A DNA stretch of 64,000 nucleotides, taken from JAOUGY01 sp963792365. Its GTDB lineage: Bacteria; Actinomycetota; Acidimicrobiia; Spongiisociales; ZC4RG35. The stretch lies in the NCBI GenBank assembly GCA_963792365.1, contig CAWBVW010000010.1, forward strand, positions 162,927-226,926, given 5' to 3'. The notes beneath the pieces were generated by a model. The model searched no databases and had not been told where the DNA came from. It was given only the letters and a program-made list of their open reading frames with translations. Both the position numbers and the translations under genes were made by a program. This document shows positions 59,831-64,000 of this stretch, piece by piece. Position 1 is the first letter of the stretch; every line of letters begins with the position of its first letter.

Positions 59831-60652
59831 ATGAGCAACGGAGACGAACCGTCAATGACCTCGGGTGCATTCGCACGCCGGTCCCGACTGTCGCCCAAGG
59901 CGCTCCGGCTCTACGACGAAATGGGGCTGCTGCGTCCGGCGTGGGTCGATCCGTCCAACGGATATCGGTACTACGACGAGAGCCAGATCGAGCCGGCACG
60001 GCTCATCGGGTTGCTCAGGACGCTCGGAATGCCCCTGGCAACGATCAGCGAGGTGGTCCTCCTGGATGCACCGGACGCCATCACGGCGATCGGCACGTTC
60101 TGGGAAGGAGTCGAGGCCCAACACCGGACGAAAAAGCGACTAGTCCGGCACCTCGCCCAACTCCTCTCGGGGAAAGGACACGACATGTATCGAGTGGAAC
60201 AACGGGACGTGCCGGCACAGCGCGTGGCAAGCATCGAGGAGCGGGTTCTCGCCGGCGATCTGCCGGCCTTCATCGACAGGACAATGCGCTCACTGTGTGG
60301 CCACCTCGAGCAGTCGGCGGCGACAATGGGGATTCCGTTCGTGGCGTATCACGGCGAGGTCAACCTCGATTCCGATGGACCGGTCGAGGTCTGCATCCCC
60401 TACGACGGGACGGTGGAACCCATCGACCAGCTACGTCTGCGGCTCGAACCGGCGCACCGCGAGGCGTTCACCCGGATCACGAAGCAGCAGGTGGAGTTCC
60501 CGGTCATCCTCGAGGCATATGAGGCGGTCGAGTCATGGATTCGTAGAAACGGCCACGCGGTGACCGGCTCACCACGGGAGGTGTACTTCGTGGACTTTGA
60601 CGCCGCTGCAGACCTCGAACCGGCTTGCGACATCGCGTTCCCCTACGACTGA
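59831..60652 (+). CDS. MerR-family regulator with GyrI-like effector domain
   Basis: A 273-residue regulator. The N-terminal winged helix reads GAFARRSRLSPKALRLYDEM then GYRYYDESQIEPARLIGLLR. A helical dimerisation stretch follows, then a GyrI-like effector-binding domain (about 120-273; VEQRDVPAQRVASIEERVLA, EVCIPYDGTVEP, GSPREVYFVDFD), as in BmrR-type multidrug sensors. The ATG at 59831 lacks a ribosome-binding site; the ATG at 59855, with GGAGA before it, is an alternative. Divergent from the patatin gene. Confidence 0.85.
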   Translation: MSNGDEPSMTSGAFARRSRLSPKALRLYDEMGLLRPAWVDPSNGYRYYDESQIEPARLIGLLRTLGMPLATISEVVLLDAPDAITAIGTFWEGVEAQHRTKKRLVRHLAQLLSGKGHDMYRVEQRDVPAQRVASIEERVLAGDLPAFIDRTMRSLCGHLEQSAATMGIPFVAYHGEVNLDSDGPVEVCIPYDGTVEPIDQLRLRLEPAHREAFTRITKQQVEFPVILEAYEAVESWIRRNGHAVTGSPREVYFVDFDAAADLEPACDIAFPYD

Positions 60653-60709
60653 CGGCAGAAACGGTCAGGGCTGGCCTGGGTTCATGAGAAAAGTTGCACA
60701 AAGTTCCGG

Positions 60710-60744
60710 ATCGGGTAGGTTGCTCGTGATCAGGGCGACCCGAT
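60710..60744 (+). promoter_or_regulatory. Stem-loop in the leader of the M23 peptidase gene
   Basis: ATCGGGT (60710-60716) pairs with ACCCGAT (60738-60744), enclosing a 21-base loop, about 45 bases upstream of the GTG start. It may be a leader structure. It does not fit the c-di-AMP riboswitch, which often controls such cell-wall enzymes in actinobacteria. Confidence 0.3.
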
Positions 60745-60789
60745 TCTGGCGTTGCCACTTCTCTCACACCCCACCCAGGAGGATCTGCT

Positions 60790-61392
60790 GTGCCCCCAGC
60801 ACCCACCTATTCGCGCCGCGCCATGCTCAAACTCGCAGCGAGCGCAGCACTCTTGCCCGCACTCCGACCGCTGGCCGCATTGGCGGCACCTCCCGCCTTC
60901 GACATCGTGTTCCCGCAGGATCCGCTGGTGACCGAGTTCGTAGACAGCTTCGGATTCGCACGGTCGGGCGGACGACGCCATCAAGGAAACGACTTGATGG
61001 CCCCCAAGATGACCCCGGTGTACTCGGCTGCCGCCGGAGTGGTCAGCTCGGTCGGTGACGGCGGAATCGCAGGACGCCGGGTGATCATCGACCATGTCGG
61101 AGGCTGGCAGTCCTGGTATCTCCACCTCAACAACGACACGCCTGGGTCCGATGACGGTCGAGCCGAATGGTCCGACACGGTGGCGGCCGGGGTCGCCGAG
61201 GGATCTCTCGTAACGGCCGGCCAGCAGATCGGATGGGTCGGAGACTCCGGGAACGCAGAATGGGTCGGATCTCACACCCACTTTGAACTGCACTGGAACG
61301 GAGAAGTGCTCGATCCGTTCCCCTACCTCGAACCAGCCTTCAACCAAGCCCTGACCGAGGCCCGCTCACTCGTGCAGAATCTCGTGAGATGA
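60790..61392 (+). CDS. M23-family peptidase, Tat-exported
   Basis: A 200-residue exported peptidase. The N-terminus has a twin-arginine signal (YSRRAMLKLAASAALLPAL) and an Ala-rich end. The LytM/M23 zinc site is complete: HQGNDL (His64, Asp68) and SHTHFELHW (His162, His164). The family cuts peptide cross-links in peptidoglycan. The GTG start follows the strong ribosome-binding site AGGAGG. It is a single gene with its own leader. Confidence 0.87.
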   Translation: MPPAPTYSRRAMLKLAASAALLPALRPLAALAAPPAFDIVFPQDPLVTEFVDSFGFARSGGRRHQGNDLMAPKMTPVYSAAAGVVSSVGDGGIAGRRVIIDHVGGWQSWYLHLNNDTPGSDDGRAEWSDTVAAGVAEGSLVTAGQQIGWVGDSGNAEWVGSHTHFELHWNGEVLDPFPYLEPAFNQALTEARSLVQNLVR

Positions 61393-61420
61393 CTGCCTGA
61401 CGATGCTCGACCGACCGGAA

Positions 61421-61729
61421 TCACGAGCCTTCGGGATGTGACGCCAGCTTGGCCAGCATCAGTCGGCGAAGTCGTGGGGGCGCCGAGTGCAGGCCGAGTT
61501 CGATCGCAAATCCGCCGTCGTCGTTCGTCTCGAGGTGACCCCACGCTCCGTTTATGGCAAGGTCGAATCCGACGTCGCGCCCTCGAACCTCGAGGTCTGC
61601 GAAGTCCCACTCCCCCACGGCGCGACCGTCCGACGTGATCGACACTGTCTCGTGATCGAGATCGATCGCCACGTCAACCGGACGATCAACGACACCCGGA
61701 ACCGAGATCCTGCCGGTGTACTTCGACAT
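61421..61729 (-). CDS. Small hypothetical protein
   Basis: A 102-residue soluble beta-rich protein (KYTGRISVPGVVDRPVDVAI, DGRAVGEWDFADLEVRG) with a basic C-terminal end (RLRRLMLAKLASHPEG). Two ATGs stand in a row at 61732 and 61729 after a GGGAGG ribosome-binding site; the spacing favours the second. It resembles conserved hypothetical proteins in Acidimicrobiia-like genomes, but the function is unknown. Confidence 0.6.
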   Translation of the reverse strand: MSKYTGRISVPGVVDRPVDVAIDLDHETVSITSDGRAVGEWDFADLEVRGRDVGFDLAINGAWGHLETNDDGGFAIELGLHSAPPRLRRLMLAKLASHPEGS

Positions 61730-61822
61730 CATCCACCTCCCGCCTTCGCTCTGTGCCACCAAGGTACGTCGAAGAGCGGGATCCGCCAGGATGGTTTGAG
61801 ATTCGCAGCCCCGAGCTAGTCC

Positions 61823-62368
61823 TCAGATGGCGTAGACGGTTCCGAATCGGTAGGCCCGCTGCCGAGCAGCGCCGGCGACAGGGCCAGAGGCAACAGGGGC
61901 GGGGCTGGCGACGGGAGCCGCCACAGGCGCCGAGACCTCCACGGCCTGGACCTCGAGCACGGCATCACCGAGACCATCGACGAGGCAATTGGGCGAACCG
62001 ACGAAGCGCACGAGAAGGTCGTCGGTACCGGCGATCGGGACCGTGCCTTCGGGCGCACCAGGAAGCGTGACCGCTGCAGAGATGGTGGCGCCTCCGACGG
62101 AGCTCGGAGCGGTCTCCATGTGAACGAAGTCGAGGGATGCGCCGTCGACGGTGGTCCAAACCAAGCCCGAATCGGTTGGTGTGCTCGTCACCAGTACGCC
62201 GGCTGTACCCTCCCACGAACCAGCGATGCGTCGAGCTTCCTGAGTGGTCGGCTCGCATACGGACGCCGATGCCGGCGCAGTGGTCGCAAGGACCATTCCA
62301 AAGCTCAGGGCCGCCGTAGCCATCAACGTATTCACCGACGCTCCCCTTCTTGCGTGGTTCATGTTCAA
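61823..62368 (-). CDS. Secreted hypothetical protein
   Basis: A 181-residue protein with a Sec signal (TLMATAALSFGMVLATTAPA then SASV). The mature part has two Cys residues (SVCEPTTQE and SPNCLVDG) that could form a disulfide, and a Pro/Ala/Val-rich tail (VAAPVASPAPVASGP). No family is recognised. It is divergent from the SRAP gene; a 13-bp palindrome lies just upstream of its start. Confidence 0.6.
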   Translation of the reverse strand: MNMNHARRGASVNTLMATAALSFGMVLATTAPASASVCEPTTQEARRIAGSWEGTAGVLVTSTPTDSGLVWTTVDGASLDFVHMETAPSSVGGATISAAVTLPGAPEGTVPIAGTDDLLVRFVGSPNCLVDGLGDAVLEVQAVEVSAPVAAPVASPAPVASGPVAGAARQRAYRFGTVYAI

Positions 62369-62373
62369 TGGAT

Positions 62374-62386
62374 AAACCTAGGGTTT
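62374..62386. promoter_or_regulatory. Small palindrome before the secreted protein gene
   Basis: AAACC-TAG-GGTTT is a perfect odd-length palindrome five bases upstream of the secreted protein's ATG, in the 88-base divergent gap with the SRAP gene. It may be an operator; no regulator is known. Confidence 0.25.
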
Positions 62387-62456
62387 CGGGGATACCTCTG
62401 AAGGTCCACTATCTATTCCTCCGAAAGAACTAGTCCCATTGGGGGTCCAAAGACCT

Positions 62457-63140
62457 ATGTGTGGTAGATACGTGCTCGGCGGTGATGCCGCCGACTACGC
62501 CCAGTATTTCGGCGTCGACCGGGTGGTGACCGAGGCCCTGGCGCCGTCATACAACGTCGCTCCCACCGACGAGGTGTACACGGTGGCCGAATGGGATGGA
62601 GAACGGCTGCTCGGAACGATGCGGTGGGGTTTCGTTCCGCACTGGGCGAAAGACCGCAAGGCCATCCAGATCAACGCCCGCGGCGAGAGCCTCTGCACGA
62701 AACCCATGTTCCGAGACTCGGCGAGCCGAAAGCGGTGCATCATCCCGGCGGACGGTTTCTACGAGTGGGAACCGAAGGACAAGGGCCGGGCACCGCACTG
62801 GGTGTACCGGGCGGATGGCTTCCCCATGGGGTTCGCCGGAGTCTGGTCGACCTGGCGCGACCCGGAGACCGAGGAGTTGATCCGCACTTGCGCAATTGTC
62901 ACCACTGCGGCGGACGGTCCGATCGCCGCCATTCACAATCGCATGCCGGTCGCCCTCGATCCGGCCGTGTGGGACATCTGGCTCGACCGCGACATCACAG
63001 ATACCGGTGAGATCGAGGCGCTGATCCAGCCGATACCTGCCGACCTGATCATGGAGCACGAGGTCTCGCCGGCTGTCAACAGCGTGCGAAACAACGAGCG
63101 CAACCTCACCGATCCCGCGGGTCCGCTCCGGCTGGTGTGA
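62457..63140 (+). CDS. SRAP-domain protein (YedK/HMCES-like)
   Basis: A 227-residue protein of the SOS response-associated peptidase family, which forms a thiazolidine crosslink with abasic sites in single-stranded DNA. The N-terminus MCGRYVLGG supplies the catalytic Cys2 after Met removal. Other conserved residues are in APSYNVAPTDEV, MRWGFVPHWAKD, INARGESL, IIPADGFYEWEP and AAIHNRMPV (active-site Glu and His). I start at the ATG at 62457 because Cys must follow Met. No LexA box is seen upstream despite the family name. Confidence 0.92.
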   Translation: MCGRYVLGGDAADYAQYFGVDRVVTEALAPSYNVAPTDEVYTVAEWDGERLLGTMRWGFVPHWAKDRKAIQINARGESLCTKPMFRDSASRKRCIIPADGFYEWEPKDKGRAPHWVYRADGFPMGFAGVWSTWRDPETEELIRTCAIVTTAADGPIAAIHNRMPVALDPAVWDIWLDRDITDTGEIEALIQPIPADLIMEHEVSPAVNSVRNNERNLTDPAGPLRLV

Positions 63141-63246
63141 TCCCGATGGGCGTGTGTCCGATCGGTAGCGTCGGATCGAACGATCCGTCGAAAGACCCGC
63201 TTCTGGCATTCCAGCTTTGACCGTGATCTCGGTACCCTCGGCTGCG

Positions 63247-63858
63247 ATGTCGCGAGTTCTCTTGATCAGGCACGCCCCCACCCCCGAGACCGGCAAGAAG
63301 CTCACCGGCCGGCTGCCAGGTATCGCCCTCGATGAGCAGGGTCGGTCTAGAGCCCGGCGCACGGCCGAGCATCTGGCCGGCCTTCGTCTCGCTGCCGTGT
63401 ATGCCTCGCCCATCGAGCGCACGTGGGAGACGGCGCAACTCGTGGCCGAGCCGCATCGGTTGGACCCCATCGTCGAGGACGGCCTTCTGGAAGTCGACTA
63501 CGGCGCCTGGTCGGGCCGGACCCTGGCGTCGCTGTACAAGTTGAAGGCTTGGCGGACGGTGCAACTGACTCCGTCTCGGGTGGTGTTTCCAGACGGCGAG
63601 AGTCTCCTCGATGCCCAGACGCGAGCCGTTCAGACCGTGGCCCGGCTTGCTCGCAAACACCGAAAGCAGACCATCGGCCTGGTGTCGCACGCGGACATCA
63701 TCAAGGCCGTGCTCGCCCACCATCTCGGCCAGCCACTCGACCTCTTCCAGCGGATTGGAGTGTCCCCTGCTTCGGTATCGGTGCTCGACATCCCCGACTC
63801 GGGCTCTCCGAGCGTGGTGGCGGTCAACACGACCGGGGACCCATCGTCATGGACATAG
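63247..63858 (+). CDS. Histidine-phosphatase-family protein (MSMEG_4193 type)
   Basis: A 203-residue phosphoglycerate-mutase-like protein. LLIRHAPTPETGKKLTGRLP holds the catalytic His, YASPIERTWETA the Arg, EVDYGAWSGRTLASL the acid and GLVSHADIIKAVLAHHLG the second His. This subfamily in actinobacteria occurs almost always next to a DUF3090 protein, as here, where the next gene overlaps it by ten bases. The substrate is unknown. Confidence 0.9.
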   Translation: MSRVLLIRHAPTPETGKKLTGRLPGIALDEQGRSRARRTAEHLAGLRLAAVYASPIERTWETAQLVAEPHRLDPIVEDGLLEVDYGAWSGRTLASLYKLKAWRTVQLTPSRVVFPDGESLLDAQTRAVQTVARLARKHRKQTIGLVSHADIIKAVLAHHLGQPLDLFQRIGVSPASVSVLDIPDSGSPSVVAVNTTGDPSSWT

Positions 63859-64000
63859 AGAACCTCGGACCTGCAGAGCATTTCGCTGCCGGTGCCATCG
63901 GCTTGCCGGGCGCCCGCCGTTTCTATCTCCAGGTCACTGCGGGCGGCGAGGCGCACTCGATGCTGGCGGAGAAGCAACAGATCCACGCTTTGGCAGCGCA
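63849..64000 (+). CDS. DUF3090-family protein (5' part, cut by window)
   Basis: From the ATG at 63849 the frame is open to the window edge (50 complete codons). ENLGPAEHFAAGAIGLPGAR and RFYLQVTAGGEAHSMLAEKQ match the N-terminus of the actinobacterial DUF3090 family, whose members are functionally uncharacterised and usually follow an MSMEG_4193-type phosphatase. The ATG overlaps the preceding gene. Confidence 0.82.
   Translation, partial: MDIENLGPAEHFAAGAIGLPGARRFYLQVTAGGEAHSMLAEKQQIHALAA

Noticed and set aside
60653..60789. c-di-AMP riboswitch before the M23 peptidase
   Set aside because: The conserved ydaO core bases are absent, although such enzymes are common targets in actinobacteria.
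1..64000. CRISPR arrays, tRNA genes, prophage or integrase
   Set aside because: No regularly spaced repeats, no cloverleaf with a recognisable T-loop and CCA end in the gaps, and no phage or recombinase protein motifs were seen.

Overview
The window is a gene-dense, high-GC chromosomal stretch from an actinobacterium-like organism. The evidence is many GTG/TTG starts, four-base stop/start overlaps, an actinobacterial/Gram-positive type LexA box (TCGAAC-N4-GTTCGA), a phosphatase/DUF3090 pair typical of Actinomycetota, a PntAA/PntAB/PntB split transhydrogenase and a type A RNase P RNA. The exact class is inference; something near Acidimicrobiia fits. I saw no prophage, CRISPR array, insertion sequence with a transposase, or tRNA.

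Layout. 1-5.9 kb (minus strand): a CAP-domain secreted protein cut by the window edge, a tricorn-like protease, a membrane-anchored alpha/beta hydrolase and a USP/CBS protein. 5.9-9.7 kb: the NAD(P) transhydrogenase operon with a small membrane protein and a nitroreductase. 9.7-14.3 kb: a DUF5667-like protein with an ECF sigma factor, an rRNA methyltransferase, a zinc ribbon, a LexA-box-controlled DEDDh exonuclease/UvrC-like protein and a pterin-dehydratase remnant. 14.5-21.2 kb: a kelch lipoprotein, alanine dehydrogenase, a Cdc48-like AAA protein, an acyl-CoA dehydrogenase and a VOC protein. 21.4-27.2 kb: histidine biosynthesis, hisA divergent from hisG-D-B-H-F-IE, with a frameshifted TrpR-like regulator and a palindromic operator between the two arms. 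27.2-36.1 kb: a truncated hydrolase, an NfeD-like/flotillin pair, lgt, a decayed Cys-cluster frame next to a MITE-like element, redox and flavin-type proteins, a TlpA lipoprotein with an Lgt-like paralogue, a two-component system and ung.

36.1-42.5 kb is a nine-gene System I cytochrome c maturation operon (ccmABCDEFH, a TPR/CcmI-like gene, ccmG). 42.6-48.8 kb (minus strand) carries a PAF-acetylhydrolase-like protein without its serine, a nickel/cobalt ECF transporter (CbiMN/NikMN, CbiQ, CbiO) with a Nur-like palindrome overlapping its start region, a TlpA-like lipoprotein whose first redox cysteine is an in-frame TGA followed by a SECIS-like hairpin, a Fur-family regulator and trpD. 48.9-52 kb: two small membrane proteins, rnpB, a frameshifted NTF2-like lipoprotein and a coiled-coil protein. 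52-60 kb (minus strand): two SDR enzymes, a BASS-type transporter, a ThDP enzyme and a 1078-residue membrane patatin. 60-64 kb: a MerR regulator, an M23 peptidase, small secreted and hypothetical proteins, a SRAP protein, and the phosphatase/DUF3090 pair running off the end.

Most notable items: (1) the probable thioredoxin-like selenoprotein at 46615-47283, which a routine gene caller would split in two; (2) the Nur-like box linking a Fur-family metalloregulator with the NikMNQO-type transporter; (3) the TrpR-type operator and broken regulator in the his locus; (4) a LexA box placed exactly between -35 and -10 elements of an apparently leaderless repair gene; (5) a 131-bp MITE-like inverted repeat. 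Several proteins (two hydrolases, one AAA domain) have lost key catalytic residues.
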